Shown: in pieces, positions 15,636-23,910 of the stretch
How the letters are laid out: each line of letters starts with the position of its first letter
Numbering within the stretch: the first letter of the stretch is position 1
Origin: Betaproteobacteria bacterium
GTDB taxonomy: Bacteria; Pseudomonadota; Gammaproteobacteria; Burkholderiales; Burkholderiaceae_C
DNA length: 64,000 nt
Assembly (NCBI GenBank): GCA_016716535.1
Contig: JADJWD010000004.1
Span: 558,001 to 622,000, forward strand
Reading direction: 5' to 3'
Translations under genes and position numbers: made by a program
Notes under the pieces: model-generated
What the model was told of the DNA's origin: nothing
The model's database searches: none
Seen by the model: the letters and a program-made list of their open reading frames with translations, nothing else

Positions 15636-17690
15636 TCAGCGCTTGGGCGGGCCGCCGCCGGCCGCGGCTTGTGCAGCGGGCGCGCGCGCCGCCGCGCAAG
15701 GATCTTCCTCCGGCGGGTCGCCCTTGTCGGCCAGCGGCAGCAGCGCCGCCACCGGCCCGACGACGGCGCCGAGCACGAGGGCGCCAAGCACGCGCTTGGC
15801 GGCGTGCTTCTTGTCGATGCCGAGTTGCGGCGCGGCGAAGGTGCCGGTCAGCGTGATCGGCGAGCGCACGGCCAGCGGCGAGAAGTCCTTCGGCTTCGAA
15901 CGCACGACGAGTTCGAGCCGCTCGCCGCGCAGGTGCACGCGGCCGCCCAGCATCAGCGTGCTGTCGCGGTTGTCGACGAGACCGCGCTCGATGTGCATGA
16001 CGCCGTCTTCGAGCCGCGCGTCGAGCGCCGCGCAGCGCAGCGGCAGCGTCTTGTCGCCACGGATCACGAGGCCCAGCGCCTCGGCCAGGTCGAGCCCGGC
16101 GCCTTCGGTGACCAGGTGCGACAGCGTGCCCTCGCGCAGCCGCGCGCGCACGCGGCCGTCGGTCGTCGCCAGCAGTTCGGCGCTCGACAGCCCCGCCGCG
16201 GTCAGCGACAGGTCGGCTTCGAGGCGGCCGGTCAGGCGTGCCTGCTCTTCGGCGGCCGGCGCCCACTCGGCGATGTCGACGTTGCGCAGCGCGATCTCGG
16301 CCGTCCACCGCGCCGTCTTCTCGCGCCCGTCCAGCCGCGTCGAGAGCGTCATGCGGCCGCCGCCCATCGCCGCCTCGAACGGCACGAGCGCGAGCACGCC
16401 GTTGTCGAGCCGCACGCGCGTGCGCACGTCGCTCAGCGCCTCGAGGCGCGGCGTGCCAAGCACGAGGCGATCGAAGTGCATCTCCACGTCGGCGTCCATC
16501 CTGCGCAACGCCGCCAGGTCGAAGCGCCGCTGCGGCAACACCTTGTCGGGGTCACGCCGCGCGTTGGTGCCGATCGCCGGGCCGAGGTCGGCCAGCGCCA
16601 GGCGCGGCCCGGCCAGCCGGCCCGCCAGAAGCGGCGGGCGCTTCGTGCCGTCGTACAGCAGCTCGCCGGCGAGCTGGCTCTTGCCGATGCGCGCCTCCCC
16701 GATATTCACCTGCCAGCGGCCGTCGGCATGGCGCAGCCGCGCGTCGAGTTCGAACGGCGGCGTCACCGGCAGCGTCACGCCGAGCGGCCGCGCCACCGCG
16801 GCGAGCGACGGCCCGCCGATGCGGGCGCGGCCGTCGATGCGGCGCGCGCCGATCAGGTCCGCGGCCTTGCCCTCGAACGACACCTCGGCCGCGCCGGCGC
16901 GCCCGCGCACGGCCAGCGGCTGCATCGCCTCGTCGCCGGCGTCGCGTGCCAGCAGCGGCAGCAGGCGGCCGCTGCGCAGGTCCAGATCCAGCGGCAGCGC
17001 GCGCCAGCGGCCGCGCACCGTGGCGCGGTAGGCGCCGTCGCCGCCGGCGCGCTCGAGGCCGGCCACGTCGATGCGCAACTCGGTGTCCTGCGGCTCGTCG
17101 AGCACGCGGATCAGGCCCTCGCGCACCGCCAGCAGGTCGATCTGCGGCAGCGCGCCGGTGTCGTCGGCTTCATCGCGCGCGGGTTCGTCGCGGCGCGCCG
17201 GGGGCGCTGAAGCCGCTGCGGAGGCCGCCCTGCCTGCGCCTTGCGGCGGCGCGCCGGCTGTCCGCTGCGCGGCGCCGAGTTGCCAGCTCGCGCGGCCGTC
17301 GGCCAGCCGTGCCAGATGCACGTCGATCTGCTGGGCTTCCAGCACGCGCAGGCGCAGCGGCGCGTGGCCCTGCCGCCAGCGCCACAGCTCGCCCCAGCGG
17401 GCGCGCGCATGCAGCTCGCGCGCCTGCAGCAGATGCGGCACTGGCACACGCGAGGCGGCGCCGATGCCCACGCGCTCGGCGCGCACCGAGGGCGAAAGCA
17501 GGAAGCGGACACGGAAGCCGCCTTCGAGCACCACCGGCACGCCGAAGGCGTTGGACAACGTGCGCGCCACCGGCTCGCGCAGGCCCGGCCAGCCGGTCGC
17601 TTCGCCGGCGGCGACGATCGCCGCAAGCGCGCCGAGCACCACCAGCGCAACGAGGGCGACACGCCGCCCGGTGCGCGGCAGCAGCGTCAT
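15636..17690 (-). CDS. AsmA family protein
   Basis: A 684-residue protein with one N-terminal membrane helix (VALVALVVLGALAAIVAAG) and a long beta-rich periplasmic body. The start (FGVPVVLEGGFRVRFLLSPSVRAERVGIG), the central LRRMDADVEMHFDRLVLGTPRLEAL, and the C-terminal LSHLVTEGAGLDLAEALGLVIRGDKTLPLRCAALDARLEDGVM ... RGERLELVVRSKPKDFSPLAVRSPITLTGTFAAP are characteristic of AsmA. AsmA-like proteins are bridge-like lipid transfer or assembly factors between inner and outer membranes. A disordered Ala/Arg/Asp insertion lies near residues 150-180. Its ATG overlaps the stop of the small upstream gene (ATGA). Confidence 0.92.
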   Translation of the reverse strand: MTLLPRTGRRVALVALVVLGALAAIVAAGEATGWPGLREPVARTLSNAFGVPVVLEGGFRVRFLLSPSVRAERVGIGAASRVPVPHLLQARELHARARWGELWRWRQGHAPLRLRVLEAQQIDVHLARLADGRASWQLGAAQRTAGAPPQGAGRAASAAASAPPARRDEPARDEADDTGALPQIDLLAVREGLIRVLDEPQDTELRIDVAGLERAGGDGAYRATVRGRWRALPLDLDLRSGRLLPLLARDAGDEAMQPLAVRGRAGAAEVSFEGKAADLIGARRIDGRARIGGPSLAAVARPLGVTLPVTPPFELDARLRHADGRWQVNIGEARIGKSQLAGELLYDGTKRPPLLAGRLAGPRLALADLGPAIGTNARRDPDKVLPQRRFDLAALRRMDADVEMHFDRLVLGTPRLEALSDVRTRVRLDNGVLALVPFEAAMGGGRMTLSTRLDGREKTARWTAEIALRNVDIAEWAPAAEEQARLTGRLEADLSLTAAGLSSAELLATTDGRVRARLREGTLSHLVTEGAGLDLAEALGLVIRGDKTLPLRCAALDARLEDGVMHIERGLVDNRDSTLMLGGRVHLRGERLELVVRSKPKDFSPLAVRSPITLTGTFAAPQLGIDKKHAAKRVLGALVLGAVVGPVAALLPLADKGDPPEEDPCAAARAPAAQAAAGGGPPKR

Positions 17691-17944
17691 GCCGTGACAG
17701 CCACGCGCGGCGCGGACGCGGCCGCGCCGGTGACGGTCTGTACCGCTTCGTCGTCGACGACGACACCGTCCTTGTCGAACGCGGCCAGCGGCGCGACGAA
17801 GCGCCAGGCCAGGCGCGCCTCGCGCTGGCCGGGCACCCGTGCATCGCGGCCCGTCAGCAGATCGTGCACGCCGGGGCCGGGCCGGCGTCGTTCCACGGAG
17901 CGTTTGGCAGCGGCGTGGCGATGTGAGGCATTCGAGGCAGTCAT
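17687..17944 (-). CDS. Small hypothetical protein coupled to AsmA gene
   Basis: An 85-residue frame starting at the ATG at 17944, with AGGGAG ten bases upstream, and ending in an ATGA overlap with the AsmA start. That coupling is the main argument that it is translated. The sequence is basic at the N-terminus (HRHAAAKRSVERRR), with a middle FVAPLAAFDKDGVVVDDEAVQTV. It has no membrane segment and matches no family I know. It could be an overlapping open frame in GC-rich DNA; if real it may mainly drive translation of asmA. Confidence 0.42.
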   Translation of the reverse strand: MTASNASHRHAAAKRSVERRRPGPGVHDLLTGRDARVPGQREARLAWRFVAPLAAFDKDGVVVDDEAVQTVTGAAASAPRVAVTA

Positions 17945-18057
17945 GGCGACGGCACTCCCTTCATCGGGTGGCGTGAACGGCTTCGGCGGCCGGGCCGGTG
18001 CCAGGCCTTGCGCGGCGGGCGCCTCGATTGCCCCGCCGCGGCGAGAAGGAGCCCCGA

Positions 18058-18381
18058 ATGGCCATCACTCCCCGCTCGCAACGCATCGCCCGCCAGCGCC
18101 GCCCGCGCCGGAATCCGCCGGAGAACGGCGGCGCCGTCGTCTCGGTGGTCCCCGCGGTGGCGCCCGATGCGCCGGCGCCCCCGGCGCCGCAGAACGGCGG
18201 CACCAACCTGCGGCTGCCGCACGAGCGCGACCAGTCGGTCGACGCGCAGCACGGGCCGCGCGAACCCGTCATCGAGCAAGCCTGGCGCGACATCGAGTCC
18301 GGCCAGGTCGACACCGACATGCATGCCACGCCGGGCCTCGACGCCCAGCGGCGCCGGCGGCTGGTGCCGGGCTCGCGGTAG
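18058..18381 (+). CDS. Small hypothetical protein (PHERDQS-type)
   Basis: A 107-residue protein from the ATG at 18058 with AAGGAG six bases before it. The N-terminus is strongly basic (RSQRIARQRRPRRN), the middle is Pro/Ala-rich, and the C-terminal half reads LRLPHERDQSVDAQHGPREPVIEQAWRDIESGQVDTDMHATPG, a pattern seen in short uncharacterised proteins of Burkholderiales. It is probably disordered with a short helix. No function can be assigned. Confidence 0.65.
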   Translation: MAITPRSQRIARQRRPRRNPPENGGAVVSVVPAVAPDAPAPPAPQNGGTNLRLPHERDQSVDAQHGPREPVIEQAWRDIESGQVDTDMHATPGLDAQRRRRLVPGSR

Positions 18382-18510
18382 CGCGGGGCGTTGTCCATGC
18401 GTCGATCTCGTGGCTGATGTGACGGCAGGCGTGACGAACGGCTTGGTCGCAGCGCAGGCAATCCAGATGCCGGCAGGCACGGTCCCCCCCGCGCTGCGGG
18501 GGTCCGCTGC

Positions 18511-19599
18511 GTGAAGCCGCCCTCGCTGCCCTTCACACCGCGCGCTTCGCCGTGGGGCGTCGTCACCACCGTGGCGCTGGTGGCGCTGGCGTGGTGGCTG
18601 TCCGACGTGGTGCTGCTCACCTTCGCGGCGGTGCTGCTGGCGCTGATGCTGCACGGCGCCGCGCGGCCGCTGACGCACGGCCTCGGCTGGCCGCCGAAGC
18701 TGGCGCTGGCCGTCGTCGTGACGACGCTGCTGCTGCTGCTCGCCGCCGGCGCGTGGTTCGCCGGCGCCAGCGCGGCGCAGGAACTGCAGGCGCTGCGCGA
18801 GACGGTGCCGCGCGCGTTCGCGGCGCTGTTGCGCTGGATGGGCGAGCAGCCACTCGGCCGCTGGATCCTGCAGATGTGGAGCGACGCGATCGCGCAGCCG
18901 GGCAGCGGCAGCAGCCGCGCCGCCAAATGGCTGTCGAGCACGCTGAACGCCACCTTCTCCGTCGTCGGCGCGGTGGCGCTGATCGTCGTGCTCGCGGTGT
19001 TCCTCGCCGGCGATGCGCAGACCTATCGGCGCGGGCTCATCCGCCTCTTCGCGCCGCCGGTGCGGCCGATAGCCGAGCAGACGCTGACCGCCGTCAGGCA
19101 CAGCCTGTCGCGCTGGCTGCTCGGGCAGTCGATCTCGATGCTCACCGTCGGCGTGTTGATGGCGATCGGCCTCACGCTGCTCGGCGTGCCGATGGTGCTG
19201 ACGCTGGCCGTCATCACCGCGCTGCTCGACTTCGTGCCGTACATCGGTGCCATCAGCGCCGGCGTGCTCGTCGTCGCGGTCGCCTTCACCGAGAACGAGC
19301 AGCTCGCGCTGCAGGCGGCGCTGTTGTGCTTTGCCGTGCAGCAGGCCGAGTCGTACCTCGTGCAGCCGCTCGTGCACCGCTGGGCGGTGCGGCTGCCGCC
19401 GGCGTTGAGCCTGCTGGCCGTGGTGATCTTCGGCCTCATGCTCGGCCTGCCCGGCGTGCTGCTCGCGGTGCCGCTGATGGTGGTGCTGATGACGGTGGTG
19501 CAGGAGGTCTACGTGAAGGCCTGGCTGGAAGGCGCGCCGGGCACCGTGCTTGCCAGAAGTGCAGCGCCCCCTGCTGTTCCTCGCGAGCACCCACCATGA
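18511..19599 (+). CDS. AI-2E family transporter (TqsA/PerM-like permease)
   Basis: A 362-residue membrane protein starting at the GTG at 18511. It has the AI-2E family layout: paired helices at the N-terminus (WGVVTTVALVALAWWLSDVVLLTFAAVLLALM), a large soluble region (AAQELQALRETVPRAFAALL...), and a C-terminal helix block with LLDFVPYIGAISAGVLVVAVAF and YLVQPLVHRWAVRLPPALSLLAVVIFGLMLGLPGVLLAVPLMVVLM. Family members have been linked to autoinducer-2 export or Na+/H+ exchange; the substrate here is unknown. The stop overlaps the ATG of the CBS gene (ATGA at 19596). Confidence 0.9.
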   Translation: MKPPSLPFTPRASPWGVVTTVALVALAWWLSDVVLLTFAAVLLALMLHGAARPLTHGLGWPPKLALAVVVTTLLLLLAAGAWFAGASAAQELQALRETVPRAFAALLRWMGEQPLGRWILQMWSDAIAQPGSGSSRAAKWLSSTLNATFSVVGAVALIVVLAVFLAGDAQTYRRGLIRLFAPPVRPIAEQTLTAVRHSLSRWLLGQSISMLTVGVLMAIGLTLLGVPMVLTLAVITALLDFVPYIGAISAGVLVVAVAFTENEQLALQAALLCFAVQQAESYLVQPLVHRWAVRLPPALSLLAVVIFGLMLGLPGVLLAVPLMVVLMTVVQEVYVKAWLEGAPGTVLARSAAPPAVPREHPP

Positions 19600-20045
19600 T
19601 CACCGTCGCCGACGTGATGACCCGCCAGCCTGCCACGCTGCCCCGCGATGCCACCGTCGCACAAGCGGCGCAGCTGATGGACGAGCTGAACGTCGGCGCG
19701 GTGCCGGTGTGCGACGAACACGACCACGTGCTCGGCATCGTCACCGACCGCGACATCACCGTGCGCGCCATCGCCGCGGGCCTGTCGCCGGCCGGCACGC
19801 CGGTCGAGCAGGTGATGAGCGAGCGCGTGCGCTGCTGCTCCGAGCGGCAGCCGGTCGACGACGTGCTGGCGCTGATGGCCGCGGTGCAGATCCGCCGCCT
19901 GCCGGTGCTGGACGAGGCGCAGCGGCTCGTCGGCATGCTCTCGCTCGGCGACCTCGCCGTGCGCGACCAGGAAGCCGCGGTCGGCGTGCTGCGACGCATT
20001 TCGACACCTTCGCAGCCGGACCGCAGCGGGTACGCGGCGCATTGA
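19596..20045 (+). CDS. Tandem CBS-domain protein
   Basis: A 149-residue protein made of two CBS motifs: VADVMTRQPATLPRDATVAQAAQLMDELNVGAVPVCDEHDHVLGIVTDRDITVR, and a second starting VEQVMSERVRCC and ending RRLPVLDEAQRLVGMLSLGDLAVR. Paired CBS motifs form a Bateman module that binds adenosine nucleotides and regulates partner proteins. Translational coupling to the AI-2E permease makes that permease the likely partner, for example energy-state gating, but this is inference. The C-terminal 20 residues are not conserved in the motif. Confidence 0.93.
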   Translation: MITVADVMTRQPATLPRDATVAQAAQLMDELNVGAVPVCDEHDHVLGIVTDRDITVRAIAAGLSPAGTPVEQVMSERVRCCSERQPVDDVLALMAAVQIRRLPVLDEAQRLVGMLSLGDLAVRDQEAAVGVLRRISTPSQPDRSGYAAH

Positions 20046-20181
20046 GGTGGCGGCAAGTCGTAGCAGTCTGAGTGCTAGGCTTTGAGATTGCGCCGCACTC
20101 GGCCCCCAGGGCCCGATCCGCCGCCTGTAAGCCCGGCCGCTGTCCCGCCCGCGGCCTTGCTTGCGAGACCATTGCGAACGC

Positions 20182-20199
20182 GGGCTTCGATCGAAGCCC
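20182..20199 (-). terminator. Perfect inverted repeat after the alcohol dehydrogenase gene
   Basis: GGGCTTCGA/TCGAAGCCC is an 18-base perfect palindrome two bases beyond the stop of the dehydrogenase gene on the minus strand. As RNA it would form a 7-pair stem with a GATC loop. It lacks a U-tract, so it may stabilise the 3' end rather than terminate. Confidence 0.4.
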
Positions 20200-20201
20200 C
20201 T

Positions 20202-21365
20202 TCACGGCGTCAGGATCACCTTGCGGCAGCCATCTTCCTTGCGGTCGAACATCTCGTAGGCGCGCGCCGCATCGGCCAGCTTCATGCGGTGGCTGACGAT
20301 CGCCTGCGGCGCCAGTTCGCCTCGCGCGATGCGCTCGAGCAGCTCGGGCATGAAGCGCTGGACGTGCGTCTGGCCGCAGCGCAGCGCGAGCCCCTTGTCG
20401 AACGCGTCGCCGAACATGAAGGCGTGCATGAAGCCCGAGTAGACGCCGGGCACGCTGACGGTGCCGCCGCGGCGCGTGGCGGCGATGCACTGGCGCAGCA
20501 CGGTGCCGCTGCCGCCTTCGAGCTTCAACGTCGCCATCGCCGTCTCGACGGTGCTGCCCTTGGCCTCGAAGCCCACCGCGTCGATCGAGGCGTCGACGCC
20601 ACGAAAGGCGGTGTTCTCGATGATCGCCGCGGCGGGGTCGTCGACCTTGTCGAAGTCGATCGGCTCGACGCCGTAGGTCTTCTCGGCGAAGTCGAGGCGG
20701 TAGCGATGGTGGTCGACCATGAAGATGCGCTCGACGCCGAGCATGCGCGCACAGGCCGCGGCCATCAGCCCGACCGGGCCGGCACCGAAGATCGCGATCA
20801 CGCTGCCGCGGCCGACCTCGGCGTTGAACACCGCCTGGTAGCCGGTGGGCAGGATGTCGGAGAGGAACAGCACCTGCTCGTCGGCCAGCCCCTCGGGCAC
20901 CGCCAGCGGCCCGACGTTGGCCTGCGGCACACGCACGTACTCCGCCTGGCCGCCGGCGAGGCCGCCGTACAGGTGCGTGTAGCCGAACATCGCCGCGCCC
21001 GGGCGGATCGACTTCGGCGCGAGCGCCGCGCCGCCGCCGCGGTTCGTCGTCTCGCACGCCGCAAAGAGCCGCCGCTCGCAGAAGAAGCAGCCGCCGCACG
21101 ACACCGTGAACGGCACGACCACGCGGTCGCCGCGCTTGACGCGCCGCACCGCGGGGCCGGCCTCCTCGATGACGCCCATGAACTCGTGGCCGAGGATGTC
21201 GCCCTCCTCCATGCCGGGCACCTTGCCGCGGTACAGGTGCAGGTCCGAGCCGCAGATCGCCGTGGCGGTGACGCGCACGATGATGTCGTCGGCATCGAGC
21301 AGCGCGGGGTCGGGCACGCTCGTGACGCGCACATCACGGGCGCCGTGGTAGGTGAGGGCTTGCAT
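20202..21365 (-). CDS. Zinc-dependent alcohol dehydrogenase (MDR family)
   Basis: A 387-residue medium-chain dehydrogenase from the ATG at 21365. Catalytic zinc ligands are C in TAICGSDLHLY and H/E in GDILGHEFMGVIEEAG; the structural zinc site is the four-cysteine loop SCGGCFFCERRLFAAC. The Rossmann motif is IFGAGPVGLMAA. The body (YGGLAGGQAEYVRVP, LSDILPTGYQAVFNAEVGRGS) matches the glutathione-independent formaldehyde dehydrogenase-like or threonine dehydrogenase-like subgroup common in soil bacteria. It oxidises an alcohol or aldehyde with NAD+; the exact substrate is not evident. Confidence 0.92.
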   Translation of the reverse strand: MQALTYHGARDVRVTSVPDPALLDADDIIVRVTATAICGSDLHLYRGKVPGMEEGDILGHEFMGVIEEAGPAVRRVKRGDRVVVPFTVSCGGCFFCERRLFAACETTNRGGGAALAPKSIRPGAAMFGYTHLYGGLAGGQAEYVRVPQANVGPLAVPEGLADEQVLFLSDILPTGYQAVFNAEVGRGSVIAIFGAGPVGLMAAACARMLGVERIFMVDHHRYRLDFAEKTYGVEPIDFDKVDDPAAAIIENTAFRGVDASIDAVGFEAKGSTVETAMATLKLEGGSGTVLRQCIAATRRGGTVSVPGVYSGFMHAFMFGDAFDKGLALRCGQTHVQRFMPELLERIARGELAPQAIVSHRMKLADAARAYEMFDRKEDGCRKVILTP

Positions 21366-21517
21366 GACGCTGCACAGCAAGGGACGTGCCGCCGCACGGC
21401 GGGTACGGCCGCGGGCATGGGAATGCGGCTTGCTCAGCCCGCGCACACCCGGGCGAGGCGCCGCGCGGCGGCGTTGGGGCTCGAGGGGTAACCGACAAGT
21501 GGTGAAAGGACACGCAA

Positions 21518-22675
21518 ATGGCCCGACACGGACAGCGCCATTCCGGCGGCAATGACTGGGGACGCCCGCACAACCGCGACGACTGGGGGCAAGGGCGTTC
21601 GCAAGGCAGCGCTTACGAAGCTTCGGGGCGCAGCGGCGGCTCGCGCAGCGACTGGGGTAGCAACTACGGCGACTGGCGCCGCGGCGAGCAAGGCGGCAGC
21701 CAGGGCAGCATGAGTGGCCAAGGCGGCCAAGGCGGCCAAGGCGGCATGAGCGGCGACGATTACGAACGTGGCAGCGGCTACGGTGGCTACGGCGGCAGCC
21801 AAAGTGGCTACGGCGAGGGCCAGGGCTACGGCGGCGGCTACAGCGCGCAATCCGGCGGCTACGGCAGCCAGGGCGCGCAAAGTGGCGGCTGGCGCGGCGT
21901 GCAGCAAGGCGGCTGGCGCTCCGGCGGCCGCGACGACGCGCAGCAAAGCCTCTCCGGCGGCAGCGGCTGGAGCCAGCAAGGCGACTGGCGCCCCGGCGGC
22001 CGCGAAGAGCAGCACGGCATGTCCGGCGGCGGCTGGGGCCAGCAAGGCGGCAGCCACCGCGGCGGCTATGGCGAGCCCAGCGACTTCGGCGGTTATGGCA
22101 GTGGCGGCGCCGGCAGCAGCCACGGCGGCTACGGCAGCGGCACCGCGTACGGTGGCAGCGGCTACCAGGCCGCCGGCGGCGGTGGCTACGGCGGCGGCAG
22201 CTTCGCCGGCGGCTACGGCGACAGCGGCGGCCAGGGCGGCCGCAGCGCCGGCAGCCCCGGCAGCCACCTGCCCGGCTACGGCGGCGGCTGGTCACCCGGG
22301 GCGCAGCAAGGCGCCGGCCATGAGGGCTCGCAGCACCAGCAGCACGAGCAGTTCGACCCCGACTACCAGCAGTGGCGCAGCGAGCAGATGCGCACCTTCG
22401 ACGACGACTACCGCAGCTGGCGCAACGACCGCTACAAGAAGTTCTCCGACGAGTTCAGCACCTGGCGCGCCGGCCGCGGCGGCGGCAACACGCCGGGTGA
22501 AGGCGGGTCGAGCGCGCCGGGTGGTTCGAGCGCGTCCGGTGGCGCCAGCATGTCGGGCGCGTCGGGTCAGTCAGGCGCCTCCAGCGCTTCGGACGCCGCC
22601 GTGCGCAGCGCCAGCGAGTCGAGCGGGCGCGAACACGGCGGCTCGTCGACCTCCGGCAGCAAGCCGTCGAAGTAA
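21518..22675 (+). CDS. Gly/Ser/Tyr/Gln-rich low-complexity protein with triple WR repeat
   Basis: A 385-residue protein from the ATG at 21518. Residues 1-275 are almost entirely G, S, Y, Q and R with recurrent GGYG, GYGGS, SQG and GGWR units, similar in composition to prion-like domains of eukaryotic RNA-binding proteins. Residues 279-323 are three 15-residue repeats (FDPDYQQWRSEQMRT, FDDDYRSWRNDRYKK, FSDEFSTWRAGRGGG) that should be helical and amphipathic. The tail is Ser/Gly/Ala. There is no signal peptide, so it is probably cytoplasmic. Related disordered proteins with a DY..WR region occur in Burkholderiales, without known function. Phase separation or stress protection is a hypothesis. 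Confidence 0.85.
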   Translation: MARHGQRHSGGNDWGRPHNRDDWGQGRSQGSAYEASGRSGGSRSDWGSNYGDWRRGEQGGSQGSMSGQGGQGGQGGMSGDDYERGSGYGGYGGSQSGYGEGQGYGGGYSAQSGGYGSQGAQSGGWRGVQQGGWRSGGRDDAQQSLSGGSGWSQQGDWRPGGREEQHGMSGGGWGQQGGSHRGGYGEPSDFGGYGSGGAGSSHGGYGSGTAYGGSGYQAAGGGGYGGGSFAGGYGDSGGQGGRSAGSPGSHLPGYGGGWSPGAQQGAGHEGSQHQQHEQFDPDYQQWRSEQMRTFDDDYRSWRNDRYKKFSDEFSTWRAGRGGGNTPGEGGSSAPGGSSASGGASMSGASGQSGASSASDAAVRSASESSGREHGGSSTSGSKPSK

Positions 22676-22929
22676 CGCCGTTGGGCCGGCGGTCCGGTGC
22701 AGCGCCTGAAGCAAGCAGGCGCAGGGCCGCCGGCGGCAGCGCACGTCGGGGCGCTTCGGCTGAAACGCCGGCGCTTCGGCGGCGCGCCTTGCCTTCAGCG
22801 CCACCACCGCAAAGAGCCAGTTGCTCGGCGCGTGGTCGGCCCTGAGAGGCGGGCACCGGTCGGGGCGAAGCGGCCCCGAAGCAGACGCATACTCCGGGCA
22901 GGCCTCGTGGCCGCGCTACCTGCTCCCGG

Positions 22930-23856
22930 ATGAAAGAAGCTTTCTATCAGCCCCGCCGCATCGCCGCGTCCCGCTTCGTGCCGGTCCGCGGCCTGCAGTA
23001 CCACGTCCTCACCTGGGGCGGGTGCGGTCCGCCTGCAGCGCCGCCCCTCGTCCTGTTGCACGGCTGGATGGACGTGGCGGCGTCGTTTCAGTTCGTCGTC
23101 GATGCGCTCGAGGACACGGCGCTGGCCGGGCGGGCGATCGTCGCGCCCGACTGGCGCGGCTTCGGGTTGACCGAGCCGCCGCATCCGACCGACAGCTACT
23201 GGTTCCCCGACTACCTCGGCGACCTCGACGTGCTGCTGCGTGCGCTCGGTATCGAAGGTGCCGTCGACCTCGCCGGCCACAGCATGGGCGGCAACGTCGT
23301 GATGAGCTACGCCGGCGTGCGGCCGGCGCGCGTGCGGCGCCTGGTCAACCTCGAAGGTTTCGGCATGCCGCGCACCGAGCCGCGGCACGCGCCGAAGCGG
23401 CTGGCGCAGTGGCTCGATGCGCTGGCCGAGCCGCAGAGCCTGAAGACCTACGCCGATCTCGACGAAGTGGCCGCGCGGCTGCGCAAGACCAACCCGCGCC
23501 TGCCCGCGGACAAGGCGCAGTGGCTGGCGCCGCACTGGTCGCGGCGCGGCGACGACGGCCGGCTGCACATCCTCGGCGACCCCGCGCACAAGCGGCCGAA
23601 CCCCGTGCTCTATCGCGTCGACGAGATCCTCGAAACCTGGAAGCTCATCGCCGCGCCGACGCTGTGGGTGGAAGCGGCCGACTCGCAGCCCGAGACGTGG
23701 TGGGGCCACCGCTACAGCCGCGCCGAATTCCACGAGCGGCTCGCCGTTGTGCCGCACGTCGAGAAGCGCCTGCTCGCCGACTGCGGCCACATGCTGCACC
23801 ACGACCAGCCGCAGGCGGTGGCGGCGCTACTCGCGGCCTTCCTCGGCGCGCGCTGA
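22930..23856 (+). CDS. Alpha/beta hydrolase
   Basis: A 308-residue alpha/beta-hydrolase fold protein. The oxyanion-hole region is LVLLHGWMDVAASFQFVVDAL, the nucleophile elbow is LAGHSMGGNVVMSYAG (Ser in GHSMG), the acid is probably the Asp in WVEAADSQPETWW, and the catalytic His lies in LLADCGHMLHHDQPQAVAALLAAFL. It resembles the esterase/epoxide-hydrolase-like branch; the substrate is unknown. The start at 22930 leaves a 254-base upstream gap in which I see no gene. prfB follows after 54 bases on the same strand. Confidence 0.92.
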   Translation: MKEAFYQPRRIAASRFVPVRGLQYHVLTWGGCGPPAAPPLVLLHGWMDVAASFQFVVDALEDTALAGRAIVAPDWRGFGLTEPPHPTDSYWFPDYLGDLDVLLRALGIEGAVDLAGHSMGGNVVMSYAGVRPARVRRLVNLEGFGMPRTEPRHAPKRLAQWLDALAEPQSLKTYADLDEVAARLRKTNPRLPADKAQWLAPHWSRRGDDGRLHILGDPAHKRPNPVLYRVDEILETWKLIAAPTLWVEAADSQPETWWGHRYSRAEFHERLAVVPHVEKRLLADCGHMLHHDQPQAVAALLAAFLGAR

Positions 23857-23910
23857 ACGCATCGGGGTGATCGGCGAGACCGGGTCGGCGCTGAGAGACA
23901 ATCACGCCCC

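Noticed and set aside
21700..22300. Glycine-rich repeats read as a CRISPR or DNA satellite
   Set aside because: Repeat units are irregular at the DNA level and respect the reading frame; they reflect protein composition.
22697..22933. A 78-codon plus-strand frame between the Gly-rich gene and the hydrolase
   Set aside because: No ribosome-binding site or homology pattern, Arg/Pro-rich shadow composition; I treat 22676-22929 as non-coding.
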